From positions 67,095-131,094 of the forward strand of contig JAYWLB010000036.1 in assembly GCA_035967665.1 (NCBI GenBank): a stretch of DNA of 64,000 bases. Reading direction: 5' to 3'. The notes beneath the pieces were generated by a model, which was given only the letters and a program-made list of their open reading frames with translations, ran no database searches and had not been told where the DNA came from. Source of the DNA: Arctic95D-9 sp035967665. GTDB taxonomy: Bacteria > Verrucomicrobiota > Verrucomicrobiia > Verrucomicrobiales > DEV007. Position numbers and translations under genes: made by a program. This document shows, in pieces, positions 51,601-56,382 of the stretch (the first letter of the stretch is position 1; every line of letters begins with the position of its first letter).

Positions 51601-54377
51601 TTTCCTTCGTGGAAGCCACCGTGACCGATCTGAGCAATGTTCAGACTGCCCCGACCTCCGCGCACCTGAATACCGGCACCGGCCACTCCGCGACCTTCGG
51701 TTCCGTCCGTGGCACCATCTGCAATAACAGTAATATCACCGTGATAACTTCCGTAGTTATCCTGCCCCCCGTGTCCGACTTTTACCCACCGGCTGCTGGA
51801 ACCCTGATCATCCACCAGATCGGTAAATCCGGCTGCTGTCTCCATGTTCTGAGGCGCCATCATGAAGAAGTCTTCACCGGCCCCTATCGTAATGTCCGCA
51901 TCAACTTTGGCTCCAATGAGATCGCCGTTGCTCAAAGCAATCGTCCCGTCCGCGATGTAATTGGTTCTCCAGGAGGTACCGAAACGAGTCCGGTTGTTAT
52001 CACCCGGAGACATCACAAATCCATCACGTGTCGTGACCCCGGAAGTTCCTGTTCCATGGGAATTGCGAGCCGTCTCAAGTCCTTCAGAACCCGATCCTCC
52101 GTGACCGATCTGGGCGTAGGAATGCCCGTCATTTCCGCCCCTGATATCAATGCGGCCACTGGCCTGAACAACAATATCACCGGTCGCACCATGACCGGCA
52201 CCGAGAAAGGCTCCTGTCCCCAATGGATCGGACGTAACATGCGAGCCCCCAAGCATTGTGATGTAGTCTTTACCCTGAGCATTTCCAGCGGCGTCCCCCC
52301 ACCACTCGTTGCGCTCCCGGTTGCTTGTCAGACCGAGATCGTATTCCACTCCGGTGTCACGAAAACCCAGTTGAGCCCAGTACCGGTCCCCGTTGCTGCC
52401 ACTGTTGCTCCCATCTTTCCCGCGAAGCAAAACATCATGAGCCGCGACTTGCGTGGCCCCGAAGCGACTTCCGACTTCGACACCTTCCCGCAGATTGGGA
52501 GCAAACTCGCCAGTTGGGCCGCGATCTCCTGTCCCATCAGTGGCAAGCCCTTCAATCGTGTAGCCATTAATGAATACCGAACCGCCGTTAAGTCCCGCCC
52601 TGTCATTTCCGGCATCACCGTCGTTCAATGTCGCGAGAATCGCTGCGATATCCGTATCGCCGCCATCCCAGCCAGCGACAATGTTAATTCCACCTGTCCC
52701 GGCACTGCGAACATCGTCGGCGAACAGAATATTTCCCTGAGCAAAAAGGCCCAGAGTACCCGGCACGGTCAAAGCCGTCTCCTGATACCACTCCACATTA
52801 CTTCTCACGCTGATGTTACCGGCATCAGCCCCGCCAGTGTTAGTCACTACATTAACATTGGTGCCGAGATCCAGATCGTTTGCAAGCGCATCGCTGTCCA
52901 TCACCCCTGCAACCGCAGCACCGCCAGTCCACTCAATGATCACATCGGTAGGATCGAGAAGAAGTGTACCGGCATCTCCGTTCTCAGAGGTCAAATCCGT
53001 CGAACCGGCATAACCGAGACTCGCCTTACCGGAGACCTCCGCCATTCCGCCGTTTCCAGTGGAACCAAAGGCCCGCGCTTCAATATCCCCGGCAAATAAA
53101 GTGTCGTAGTCTGACCAGAAAATAACGGTTCCCGCATCTCTGGAATTTAGCGAATTCGCTGTAATTCGCGCCCCTTTCTCAACCGAAACGACCTCGGCAT
53201 TGTCAATTGTGGAGTCCTGGCCCTGATACCCGCCACCAATTTTGGCTGTTCCACCGCCTGAGAATCCGGATACATCCACTCTCGCTGTGGAGGAAAGCGA
53301 TATCTCTCTCGCCTCAATCTCCACAAGCCCGCCACTGGAAGTCGAAGAGGAAACATCAATAGTGCCTTCTAATTCAGCAGTGTTTGAAGCCATCATTTTC
53401 ACGCGCCCTCTTTCAGCGCGAATCATTCCGTCCACCCTCGCATAGGCCGCTTCAATCAAGACCCGGCCGCCGCTACCCACGCTTGGTGCGGTTGCTCTGA
53501 TGCTGCCTGAATTACTTACGCCACCGCCGGGACCTCTCAGAAAAACGCTACCACCCCGTGTCGTAGCGCCTGTCGCCCTGATTGATCCCTTGTTGTTGAT
53601 CGCGAGGGCATACATATTTCCATGAGCCTTGAGTTCTACAGAAGCGCCTTCAATCGTTCCGTCGTTGAGAATTCCGGTTCCACTGACACCCGAACCCTTC
53701 GAGCGCACGAAAACACGCTCATTCCCGGAGCCGTTGTCCGCTTTCAGCAAAATCTCTTCGCCCGCTCCGATACCAACCGTTCCGCTTCTCGCTGTGATTG
53801 TCCCTGAATTCGTAACCGTGCGACCGATCAGAAAAACGTCGCCCCCTATGGCGTTGATTCGTCCCATGTTGGTGATATCACCGCTGTCTCCCTTAAAAAC
53901 CATATCACCGCCCGCAAGAAACTCCCCGTTACTCACATCCAGCGTCGAAAGAGCCAACCCATGAACGTCGATAACGCCATTGGCTCCGATGAGAATCCCA
54001 TTGGGGTTAATCACGAAGACATTCCCGTTCGCCTTAAGGGCACCGTGAATAGCAGAGGGATTCCCTCCGGTAACACGATTGAGAACCGCCGCCGCCGCTC
54101 CCGGTTGATTGAATTGAGTCAGTTCACCGGCATCAATCGAAAAATCAGCCCAATCGATGATTGCCCTTTGGGATGCCTGATTGATCTGAAGATTTCCCGC
54201 ACCTCCCGAAAAGGTGACATCGCCGTTCACAACAACACCTCCCGAAGGGTTTGCCTGAATGGGAATCGACCAAAAAGTCAGTCCAGGCGTGAGGAGGGAT
54301 ACGATTACCGCTTGTAAGCGAAAAGACCGGCGCAAAAACATACACGGGCCACTCCGGGGGAGAGTGGTGAATTTCAT
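30642..54377 (-). CDS. Giant filamentous-haemagglutinin-like surface protein (about 7,900 residues)
   Basis: One uninterrupted frame of 23.7 kb. Start ATG 54377 (7,911 residues) is a choice: ATG 54341 gives a more ordinary 30-residue signal peptide and has a weak GGAG upstream, and the frame is open to 54464. A hydrophobic signal segment (L-Q-A-V-I-V-S-L-L) ends at I-Q-A. A TPS/haemagglutination domain follows, with I-N-P-N-G-I. From about residue 660 come about 115 hand-counted degenerate repeats centred on Y-A-Q-I/L-G-H-G-G followed by G-D-I-T-V, a pattern expected of a beta-helix. The end is a Gly/Glu/Asp/Ser linker, an aromatic stretch and an acidic tail (E-E-E-E-E-G-A-E). There is no autotransporter barrel, LPXTG or obvious anchor. 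Few Cys are present. Export by a two-partner system is inferred from the TPS domain; no TpsB gene is in the window. Role: probably adhesion or matrix. Confidence 0.9.
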   Translation of the reverse strand: MKFTTLPRSGPCMFLRRSFRLQAVIVSLLTPGLTFWSIPIQANPSGGVVVNGDVTFSGGAGNLQINQASQRAIIDWADFSIDAGELTQFNQPGAAAAVLNRVTGGNPSAIHGALKANGNVFVINPNGILIGANGVIDVHGLALSTLDVSNGEFLAGGDMVFKGDSGDITNMGRINAIGGDVFLIGRTVTNSGTITARSGTVGIGAGEEILLKADNGSGNERVFVRSKGSGVSGTGILNDGTIEGASVELKAHGNMYALAINNKGSIRATGATTRGGSVFLRGPGGGVSNSGSIRATAPSVGSGGRVLIEAAYARVDGMIRAERGRVKMMASNTAELEGTIDVSSSTSSGGLVEIEAREISLSSTARVDVSGFSGGGTAKIGGGYQGQDSTIDNAEVVSVEKGARITANSLNSRDAGTVIFWSDYDTLFAGDIEARAFGSTGNGGMAEVSGKASLGYAGSTDLTSENGDAGTLLLDPTDVIIEWTGGAAVAGVMDSDALANDLDLGTNVNVVTNTGGADAGNISVRSNVEWYQETALTVPGTLGLFAQGNILFADDVRSAGTGGINIVAGWDGGDTDIAAILATLNDGDAGNDRAGLNGGSVFINGYTIEGLATDGTGDRGPTGEFAPNLREGVEVGSRFGATQVAAHDVLLRGKDGSNSGSNGDRYWAQLGFRDTGVEYDLGLTSNRERNEWWGDAAGNAQGKDYITMLGGSHVTSDPLGTGAFLGAGHGATGDIVVQASGRIDIRGGNDGHSYAQIGHGGSGSEGLETARNSHGTGTSGVTTRDGFVMSPGDNNRTRFGTSWRTNYIADGTIALSNGDLIGAKVDADITIGAGEDFFMMAPQNMETAAGFTDLVDDQGSSSRWVKVGHGGQDNYGSYHGDITVIADGATDGTEGRGVAGAGIQVRGGRGSLNIAQIGHGGFHEGNRRTIYDQTSSGDIVVSATTGAVRALGFNLLPREGDDNTGTLVDVNTQLQDTGSGSENQFSNVQIGHGGWHRDDPAGGGIFTSTGPAIIGAGQPNQNIHGDITVFAGGTVDVADNMGYDDAGVWHADLGAGHDPYNIPAGELVATRKVGVEVRAGNADTSYGMIGHGGANMRADDDRTADGFVAGISGDIQVDAENGAILMIGGEEKRSERNFGYGERSFVQIGHGGHDVRTENDGVQGSVTVNAGQGSGAVDGDVIVRTGRANIAYGMIGHGGDTNQFLVTGDGLSDIVVNARDHIEFTSRISMPTDALALSAAFTEKNRSNNNNYGGEVNTNTASNDQFGHIGDTIDADTHPEGNTRGSTYNVDQRFVQLGHGGYNFVSNNQADLTFSTNNTIDVAAGTGGVGAIRFTAGDSLRSFAMLGMGGWDDSGDNNITGADITVTSQGDIYFDASSGGVGESNKVFGGTNTGSTNYVWARGQEAFAMIGNGGYEVDGDHNGDITVTVGNGGNLYMIGPNGGNVPISITNYVGATIEGPTANADPGLTGFQYGTPHTYTALQEATMKQRSFFLYHGTGGLADGAGFSGPITPGSIRIDSSSSSGSDDVIDDGAGNLIINGGGFNGFANGDIVGTIDYATGEMTIYDRIEGNDEAFARDIDYSYDNGGTIVAINNEHTAESDAALRANRAYLGHGGIVAGSVSIVIDADDNGNGRQVIRDIFGNGTLYDESSLVVGSVSYDTGRLIFNGINTATSDTNANGELNGGIGTELRPPLNDRLNPDEVVAHYEYTEGNADRAFVQLGNGGYGSADGGRNSEGSYGEIKVTVDGDIRFHGGTFDNAYAQLGHGGRSNQSFHGYQFDPGSGMETDVALLDATPDGNITVEAGGIVEFLSGRGFGYHDNEQYSQLGHGGLDADGHHQGNIRVTAGKGFLSSAPGMIGDTAIEGGLVFTAGQGRDSYTQLGHGGYGARSSRENNDPGVRGLTGLIDVGAEGDILFTSGTLLANRYDFDDGRIYSQLGHGGYDADVRSNGGTDLRGSGVGHNGDITVISTGGSIRFQAGDHQVNAPGSSTGLGTGFGILHYTHLGHGGYGAVGDHSGNITVTAENDISFSGGANTYDDSADKRNYALLGNGGDESEGYNGKRDVNDDPLEEINVTANTGDISFVAGAGRRNWVQLGNGGYENDGDSVADINVSAGGDILFLGGQGPEVFEVRGESGMSVDRSTFGFSNGQASGWTPLRRKDIRVGERVFTITVDGKDYVADGSSFIEADGDGAFTTAQIYESGTGALDVDGKRLGANVVGEIDLRNGEVRFTQDIDPNNTVAFGTEYNVSGWGTPDSNNRADNDATINPQLALALKGNVGNTIQLFAYHNDTLGGVTGSSESDLAPFASNIGIASGTFKMNVPNGTVIVDNGGALEVQTVGAGSSLTVGQSVGSINYITGGVTMTEVVNPDGQVGGTVDYDMDRPIGADLAYAQLGNGGYGAEHDGANDDKSLVGDITLAAGGDVRFHAGNGQAAYTQLGHGGYGPNGAHSGDITISTDGAVEFLAGLGLDETDAQAYAQLGHGGRDSDGNHFGDITIQGLNGSGGSGLASSGPTGLANIGNVAGSNIGVHFKAGDRVENYVQLGHGGYASKTGGGGTGTGTDADAYGLNGDITIATGGDVNFIAGTGSLDDPAEADQSANEDFRIYALLGHGGYESDPIGDNEFVNLTSATSADDAGTEGVGEGIWGHFGDITITSFNGNVNVMGGSTDAVAGDAAGILSSHGDNQGRFLAAQIGHGGILTGGNHFGDITVYSGFDASGAINDTTTSVNLRAGNGVDNSGDEYHAAKIGHGGIVGGNWTYERGVGNLSGNIDVRAGSSVNATGGVSTQANSQNQNYTQIGHGAYEFNGDFSGNINVQAGDGATGGAGGINFTGGGNTGGSGSYTYALLGHGGAQARGDHGQRDVDGDGVEDGDITVISGTGGVNFSGGYHQVAFAQLGHGGNDSDITATALGNQGDITVTTLGDIRFLAGSDDYTYVQLGHGGRSNQGTHTGDITVTADGGIAFVASNNVAVSNREGWAHLGHGGRDSDGSHSGDITITGGEFAVGATLADGRDVSGEGFYARAGNFIDSYVQVGHGGNHSRGFGTGADAVGQSGDISMIVDGNIKFIAGSYTNDGGLFTNEDGRASALLGHGGYDADVSSNGSTDVRGLNNTVTGLPVGHHGDITVVANDGSISFLAGDINRTFEPSVGGGRGNYHFAQLGHGGANSHGNHYGGIEVRAGVARDGTLGASADGDILFASGGATDNEWADNGNYAQLGHGGRGSQGNLGLRDVDGDPLETFNVMAGRDLTFTAENGGPSSYVMLGSGGHGARGDHVANINVFAERDIKIAGGNRFTGVPNPGEGYYVSYGQGSRTDGNNATINQDHAANLGSGANFNLMYTRVVPGTLSIAIRLDDGTIVGYLADPEGDGTLNPTADITADFGTGTETILASEVVGNVSYSEEGTSTVTFLRDMNPGMTASPNTANPNPGDAGTVNLWITFETGDHDLTWAQIGNGGYESDNGNNVVDNGHRGSITVAARTGMVSLESGTEDGSYTQIGNGGYGTKGHNTGDIHVRAGLDVNLTAGLDRGQNHAQIGHGGWDADGNQSGVIKVSAGTGDLFTSLGTGKFDDMGDFDGDGNGDEIQFASSALGGISLKGGATENNAQIGHGGRSAVDGNVTTLDGVIAVSATGDIELLAGAGSRAYTQIGHGGWNENQTVNITGDIHVISEKGDLMVDAGTGSESYALIGHGDDQNNDTTNLGGDRTGGIQVVANKITLDTSGSETAWIGHSFDRTANNNNPFAAANLDLSTIVGNYTPTGVGYQVIALDGFEVLNDGAATTRGDNITFTDAFRDNFITPNLALGNFAYSAKNITVNTQLDYSNAFAAGNGTAQANQFNLLASGDIDVNYSIQNPGSGDINLVAGVGNALGNSAIVDGPSRLTGEFYSQVNHLYCPPTAFMDILSIKADGSMFGNDNGTTLGGAGLDHANGQVSINASSRAIAVGSRLGMTNVLGYSVEVLAGNTGSSTSIESAQIGFRTLDVIGGTNQDGTDARFDAAFGDATGDIMVHAKEGGINLVGGTGGSTYAQIGHGGYDNSDTLPDMDPTLKGMISVDASFGAVDGNVTVQAGIDPSEGSAGFSSDRQFAIIGHGGFDLDGDHGGVNAVTGAGVPGLVNALAGGNATVLITPAGVIPSSLSLTVGLNTITDNGSGVLTHSTAGVVGSIDYATGIATFTANANPDGDTMATASYSKDSSIVVKGADVLVQGGGNNVGTDDHFAQIGHGGRASEGDLGGAITVAASGTLDILAGAGDRSYAQIGHGGDGSVGTKDGVITVSSGGDLTMRGTSGVADGAPNFPFATGVEGYVQIGHGGREASGNATGSVLVSSAGSISGVAGDRTNAYLQIGHGGAGARGDFGQEILGVRDQISVTAANDIVISGGNNGEADGGVDGRYAYALIGHGGRDADNPNPGDPGYTAPPTALERVGNTADITVTSATGDITFTTGSQREAFTQLGHGGSLTDGDHVGNILVSAVAGGITFDGSSVAGVDSDASSSETPQHRYAQLGHGGYLASGGHTGTIGVTAGGPISFSGGDESNNYAQLGHGGRNDDRQNSGGNNYNDRYFSGTHSGQIDVTTTAGDITFTAGDGDTSYGKLGHGGYASAALQAGEGHNGAINVTSEAGAVNFAAGVANQAFVQLGHGGHTSYGDHNGAITVTSLTGVDFKAGQTTNLGVDGDQAFAQVGHGGYDSSFEARDVQPQGAASAYHINTPVGDAIGTTGAITVRAGVDAAGAVLAGGAGASIKFTSGNDGNAYAQLGNGGASTRGGHTGAIIALAADEVKFDASSVTKVAAAGSPNANSSYVQLGHGGISARADASTRAGHDGDITVSAGAGGVSFIGGDQNDNYAQLGHGGRAALGDHSGDITLDSVGTIALTGGDDMRSYAMIGNGGHNADDTATDLGNTGFIKINQTAGLVQTAGAAINLTSGGGEESFVQIGHGGTSNSGNHSSTAFEITTRGDLTVKAGDGSGFGDDGGGGEIIENGRKAYAQIGHGGYTASAATGGGHAGDICINIDGSLDMSVEGGGNKNLGGYMQIGHGGRASDGDHNGKLTVVTGVRTANGAGINMRGGLGSNQSVQIGHGGRDVDGALSGRIFVVADNSGDLNMRGGNGYSWVQIGHGDGAGDYGNFGSGSSTGTREGGLQIFVGGATEARVTNQNNANVHLLHRTQTDGSGGTTGLKNNANSYLGGDGYQYVTNGGTTVIGANAPAPGGLTETVLENVGEIAAGNIGGGNVVMTLSGNNTINLPTDPTTQYKDDIFSFIVLSTGNLNFNRSIQNAGEGTVALVAGWNGVQDPSSMDYLNEVSVIDFCDPEIIPGAADFNDCDTFGVVAGQTVPMGGLGGQSQGILTVGSSTQTEAVRVGSRLGQTILRGRQINILSGSGANAATQIGFYGTGVNASGLSGVIDIQAKGDVNVAGTDFSGGLNMTAGTGAGAYVQVGHGGAGGGTGAGPTGAGTAPADPTGIINGLINISFCEPAAINISGGNTGAGAYAQIGHGISDDTVIGEFAGGGRNGDISVTNFTSLSLNGGSGASNTFAQIGHGGADESGDKSGLITITGTSTPVLQGDLTMTSGAAGAGGYTQIGHGGGAGSLLGGQVGAIDTASAVSVANVKAIGMTAGAYGAYSQIGNGGLGYQGAIGGDVNVAASGDITMTSGSGDFAHTLIGLGGSTLGGVVLDAEIDVQTSGGGIALNSGSGDYAYSQVGIGGSLNSGTVNTDNFVVSALNDIVLTSNGGRAAHTMIGLGGDRVIGTKTGNISVTSTDGGVQLNSSSALDSYSMIGVGGQEGSDGSISGNVTVQSDTDITLMSGSGENAFTMIGQGGNGVTGTKTGQVTVTSDNGGLSMTAGTPATTENDSFSMIGAGGHADSSGAITTGVKVDVANNIAMTSGASLKGFTMIGIGGRDSNGDHNANIDVDAGGTLTMVGGTNTDAFSMIGIGGYSATGNLGSATTTVDVMTGGAIDMDAGGGTRAFVQIGVGGSDSDGVHDGLVTVNSGGAFSMDGGGSNAYGMIGIGGEDADSTTLGSATTKINLIADGNIDITGGTGADSFVQVGVGGEDADADAIGDIKVESLNGWVNVKAGPGTNGAYAQIGNGGHRVTGDANGFIDIDAATSFSLHGGAGSQRNFALVGNGGIESRGAYGDADDTISVNAGTFVDILGGDSHNSFAQIGHGGLAWSGTVSMMADIDVTAGTNITLTGGLNSSEDDSWAMIGHGGNDPDAATINGDVRVDARNGTLKLESGNGSTDTGNFTQVGHGGPLTEGAMDGRIVVLANAIDMDSGGMADAYAQIGHGGFDTDNALGGTLSGDIFINVDPTAGNAVVGGGGNITLNSSGLSDAYTQIGHGGSERVANLSGDITIGKAADIVLKGGGTRAYSQIGHGGGTPGSTEASTKSGSITITESNNITVEGGTGSDSYGQIGHGGNENLGNTNGDILITTAGELDITGGSSTDAYAQVGHGGHLANGDHGVAADEIRILAGALDLNATAGGSGGAYAQLGHGGYNTDGILTSDIFVNFNELTLTPIIPAVPGTLTMHSASADNAYTQIGHGGANSGTETNSKDGDILIGGFTSVAMNGGDGAADAYSQIGHGGDENRGDAGGVVAVATTGAVTMAAGDGSDAYVQIGHGGHDASGALGTAGDVTAVSALGGVDMDGGSTRSYAQIGAGGFNADGTIIGHTFVNVHPITMDVAGAGAITMNSGSGTGAYTQIGIGGEDSDADKTGDVNVLGDSFVLAAGGGDAYSQIGAGGGLIGGGSLPSGDITSNTTVTATTGSISLDSSTATGQQAYTQIGGGGLIHDGLMSGFTTVTASLGDVELKGGANSNNYSMIGLGGTGSGNAATPVANLTGANTTVTAVNVTMISGDGPSAYTKIGSGGGASGGGNSFVGTIEGTTTVTASGAVSLTSGANSATRGSFSQIGIGGLGADASTMTGDTLVTFGNGLSLNASNGGENAYVQIGAGGQDADGTITSNTRATGTGAIVLMSGTSGNAYSQIGLGGAASDGVRTGNVLVGGDSLVMSAGSGGNRNYSQIGNKSGAAGTSGFVTANIGGAITMTGGGGSESAAQIGHSIENASETINGTISIVAGGDIGINGGTDVTSGAIIGHGDTDGSAPGTRTGGLNVYTDGSITLSDGTTGAALIAHQTGDGAGSVDYAAGTSGGDNGFSLVGLSGINMASILRQQTGNGGTLITLAETIGAATSTDDVLIASGGAGVLTIGDGAQANVSFSSMNHVNLLSGGNLSILTGLQNAGSGNMNLLGGWANTGSTMAMMPDMTMSGVFDATSSDFQTVSLPDFQSIAVAAMPAAAEFGANSGQVLIGDGSQSAGIAVGTAGGLSQVAGYGVVIQGGNTSANASAQIGFNNGDSTSTTGSINVTTHDNGLSVLGGTGIGAFAQVGDGGSGGTSNLDGSITIDLTAGTVDGVLQVTAGGDQSYAQIGNGGLGAGGTKGGDVTVTANAVTIQGGSGSDAYSRIGNGGSRGSGDIAGSVGVTSTMGDVSVVGGVDDFTEAAIGNGGTSYNAVNFTGGTTVTSAANVVGTAGDGVQASVQIGSGGIEVNISSLINAVSVTAVNDISLTGGSDIRSYSQIGNGGATANGSMSGAIDVIAGNDIIMVATAGDKGAYTKIGHGDDLYSPTSSIDALGGSGAREGDITVTAGSDIASADSMIGHVNHVSSAVALGGVTQIAASANAVTDPSGGSIIADENSEFTGVDELRFYVAERSSNDIQADALLNGEAFIGAETDPSILQRDDEFTVNITGVAPSMPGEHGNAINTGPSPTNAASFAFYYNSIELTNPPVVIPGGSEGGGSGDGGADVDGEGSAGGGSDRTFLSVAEARELYPEDKLLEEWQRENEGLFTGFSPFGMFFVGFDHYDVNGNPTFHFVFANELDSSLITPPEFEDVLESQEQILEEEEEGAE
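31381..52385 (-). repeat. Array of about 115 coding repeats, 60-70 residues each
   Basis: The core Y-A-Q-I/L-G-H-G-G-x-x-S-x-G-x-H-x-G-D-I-T-V recurs about every 65 residues, with a second strand I-x-F-x-A-G between copies. Copies are diverged at DNA level: the same core uses different synonymous codons, so this is an old array kept by protein-level selection. The count (about 115, including variants such as Q-I-G-F and A-W-I-G-H-S) is by eye. Confidence 0.85.
53480..54251 (-). other. TPS (haemagglutination activity) domain of the giant protein
   Basis: From the mature N-terminus (N-P-S-G-G-V) for roughly 260 residues. The conserved pattern includes N-Q-A-S-Q-R-A-I-I-D-W, F-N-Q-P-G, N-R-V-T-G-G-N-P-S and V-F-V-I-N-P-N-G-I-L-I-G (53990-54016). 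Such domains direct secretion through TpsB outer-membrane pores. The C-terminal boundary is approximate. Confidence 0.85.
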
Positions 54378-54673
54378 AATTTTTAGAGAGTTGTTAGGGA
54401 GGTTTTCATGGCGGAATTGGGGGTCAATCCCGCCGTAGAAAGGCAGGCTATCCAAAAACATCACCTGCTGTCGAACATAAACTGCAGTTTATTTTTGATA
54501 TTGCGGCTCATTTGTGAAAAACGCACGAATTGTAGAAATTCGAAATCAAGGGTTCATCGACACTAGCACAACCGCCTGAGCAATATCGCCTTACTCGCTG
54601 ATTTCGTGATTCTTACAAAAATACACTGACCTCGAATTTCTTAATTCGTCGGACAATCAACAAACCTGAATGC

Positions 54674-54692
54674 ACCCCCTGATTTAGGGGGT
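54674..54692. promoter_or_regulatory. Perfect palindrome upstream of the giant gene
   Basis: ACCCCCT-GATTT-AGGGGGT has 7-bp arms and a 5-nt spacer, about 300 nt before the giant gene start and between it and the sulfatase. It has the form of a dimeric-regulator operator. No T tract follows on either strand, so a terminator is unlikely. A second dyad (GGAATGAG / CTCATTCC, 54755-54775) lies nearer the sulfatase stop. The rest of 54378-54810 is AT-rich without genes. Confidence 0.5.
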
Positions 54693-54810
54693 AAAAAGCC
54701 TCTAAAAAAAACAAAATTGTCCCGTCAGAAACAATCGCAGAATCCTTTTTCGCGGGAATGAGAAAATCTCATTCCGCCCACCTTCACGGTGAATGCCGGG
54801 CCGGGAACGA

Positions 54811-56382
54811 CTATGCTTTTCCCGATTTTGCCTTCTTCCCGGCCTTGCCCTTTTGCTTGTTTCCGGGCTTTTTCACTGGAGCGACATAAGTATCTTCATC
54901 CACCTGATATTGCTCACGAAGCCGGGCGAGCTCCTTTTTCAATTCCGCCTGTTTTCCGGCGTATCCAGCCTCGTCGTAAACCGATTTCAGCTCGTTTGGA
55001 TCTTTCTCGAGGTCGAATAGTTCCCACTCACCCAACTGATAGTAGTGGATCAACTTATGCTTCCCGGTCGTGACACCGTAGTGACGGGCCACGCTGTGCG
55101 CCCCGGGGAACTCATAATAGTGATAATAAAAAGATTTCCGCCAGTCTTCCGGCTCCTCCCCTTTAAAAATAGGAACGAGGCTCTTGCCCTGCATGTCCCC
55201 GGGCACTTCGGCCCCTGCGGCATCGAGAAAAGTCTCCGCAAAATCAAGATTCGAGACAATCGCATCGCTTTTCGTGCCCGCTTTGATCACTCCGGGCCAT
55301 TTGGCGAGCAGCGGAGTCTTCAATGACTCCTCATACATCCAGCGTTTATCAAACCATCCGTGTTCCCCAAGATACCAGCCCTGATCGCTGGAATAGATCA
55401 CCAGGGTGTTTTCTGCGAGACCGGCCTCTTCCAGGTAATCGAGCACTTCGCCCACCGCATCGTCCACTGAGCGGACACAACGAAGGTAATCCTTCACGTA
55501 ACGCTGATATTTCCACTGAATGATCTCTTTCTCCGTCATCGAATCCCGTCTTGCGAGAAAATCGGCATTCTTCTTCGAATAGGCCGCATCCCAGGCTTTG
55601 AGCTGATAGGGATCCAGATTCCCCGGAGCCACCAACTTCAAATCCGACGGAGTCATGTGCTCCTTAATCGTCATCGTCTGATTGGCAGCCGGACTGGCGC
55701 GGCCGGAATAGTCATCAAACAGCGTTTCCGGCTCCGGAATCGTCTCGTCATCGAGCCAATTCAGATATTTCGGCCCGGGCTGCCAGTTGCGATGGGGAGC
55801 CTTGTGCTGAAACATCAGCATAAACGGCTTTTCCTTGTCCCGGGAGGACTTCAACCAGTCGAGAGCCTTGTCCTTAATGATGTCCGTCGTGTATCCCGTG
55901 TGATCGCGCTGAGTCGCCTTGGACTCAATCCCGCCATACAACATCGGAGGATTGTAATAGGGCCCCTGCCCGACAAGAACATCAAAGTAATCAAAACCCT
56001 GAGGGGTGGACTTGAGATGCCACTTTCCGACCACCGCCGTTTCATACCCCTTTTTCCGTAAAAGCTTGGGGAAAGTCTGCTGCGAGCCGTCAAAGGTGTT
56101 CCCGTTACGGACAAAACCGTTGAGATGGCTGTATTTTCCTGTCTGAATCACCGCCCGGCTCGGACCGCAAATACCGTTGGTCACATAGCAACGGGTGAAA
56201 AGCATTCCCTCATTGGCGATGCGATCGAGATTCGGCGTCGTCATTTTCGCATTCCCGTATGCGCTGAGAGCCTGCTCACAGTGATCATCCATGAAGATGA
56301 AAAGAATATTCGGCTGCTTCTCGTCAGCGCTGAGAAGGGAACTCAGGAGGAGAACCGCAAAAATCGTGTAACAAAGCCTCAT
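54811..56382 (-). CDS. Secreted sulfatase (formylglycine-dependent, S1 family)
   Basis: 523 residues with a signal peptide (about 1-19). P-N-I-L-F-I-F-M-D-D places the calcium-binding Asp pair at residues 32-33. The maturation motif C-G-P-S-R (Cys72) is followed by T-G-K-Y-S-H, so the Cys should be oxidised to formylglycine. G-K-W-H-L and Y-S-S-D-Q-G-W-Y-L-G-E-H-G complete the active site. The tail is Lys/Gly-rich (residues about 505-523), unusual for the family. The substrate is a sulfate ester, probably of an algal or animal polysaccharide. No maturase gene is in the window. The giant gene follows on the same strand after about 430 nt. Confidence 0.93.
   Translation of the reverse strand: MRLCYTIFAVLLLSSLLSADEKQPNILFIFMDDHCEQALSAYGNAKMTTPNLDRIANEGMLFTRCYVTNGICGPSRAVIQTGKYSHLNGFVRNGNTFDGSQQTFPKLLRKKGYETAVVGKWHLKSTPQGFDYFDVLVGQGPYYNPPMLYGGIESKATQRDHTGYTTDIIKDKALDWLKSSRDKEKPFMLMFQHKAPHRNWQPGPKYLNWLDDETIPEPETLFDDYSGRASPAANQTMTIKEHMTPSDLKLVAPGNLDPYQLKAWDAAYSKKNADFLARRDSMTEKEIIQWKYQRYVKDYLRCVRSVDDAVGEVLDYLEEAGLAENTLVIYSSDQGWYLGEHGWFDKRWMYEESLKTPLLAKWPGVIKAGTKSDAIVSNLDFAETFLDAAGAEVPGDMQGKSLVPIFKGEEPEDWRKSFYYHYYEFPGAHSVARHYGVTTGKHKLIHYYQLGEWELFDLEKDPNELKSVYDEAGYAGKQAELKKELARLREQYQVDEDTYVAPVKKPGNKQKGKAGKKAKSGKA

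Noticed and set aside
31381..52385. CRISPR or tandem DNA repeat as the explanation of the repeated motif
   Set aside because: Copies differ at synonymous sites, spacing varies, and all lie in one reading frame; the repetition is at protein level.
51609..53099. Plus-strand ORF of 496 residues opposite the giant gene, and many shorter ones from 31 to 54 kb
   Set aside because: They are antisense shadows of the repetitive giant gene: no start context, and low-complexity Ser/Thr/Ile/Gly composition reflecting the repeats.
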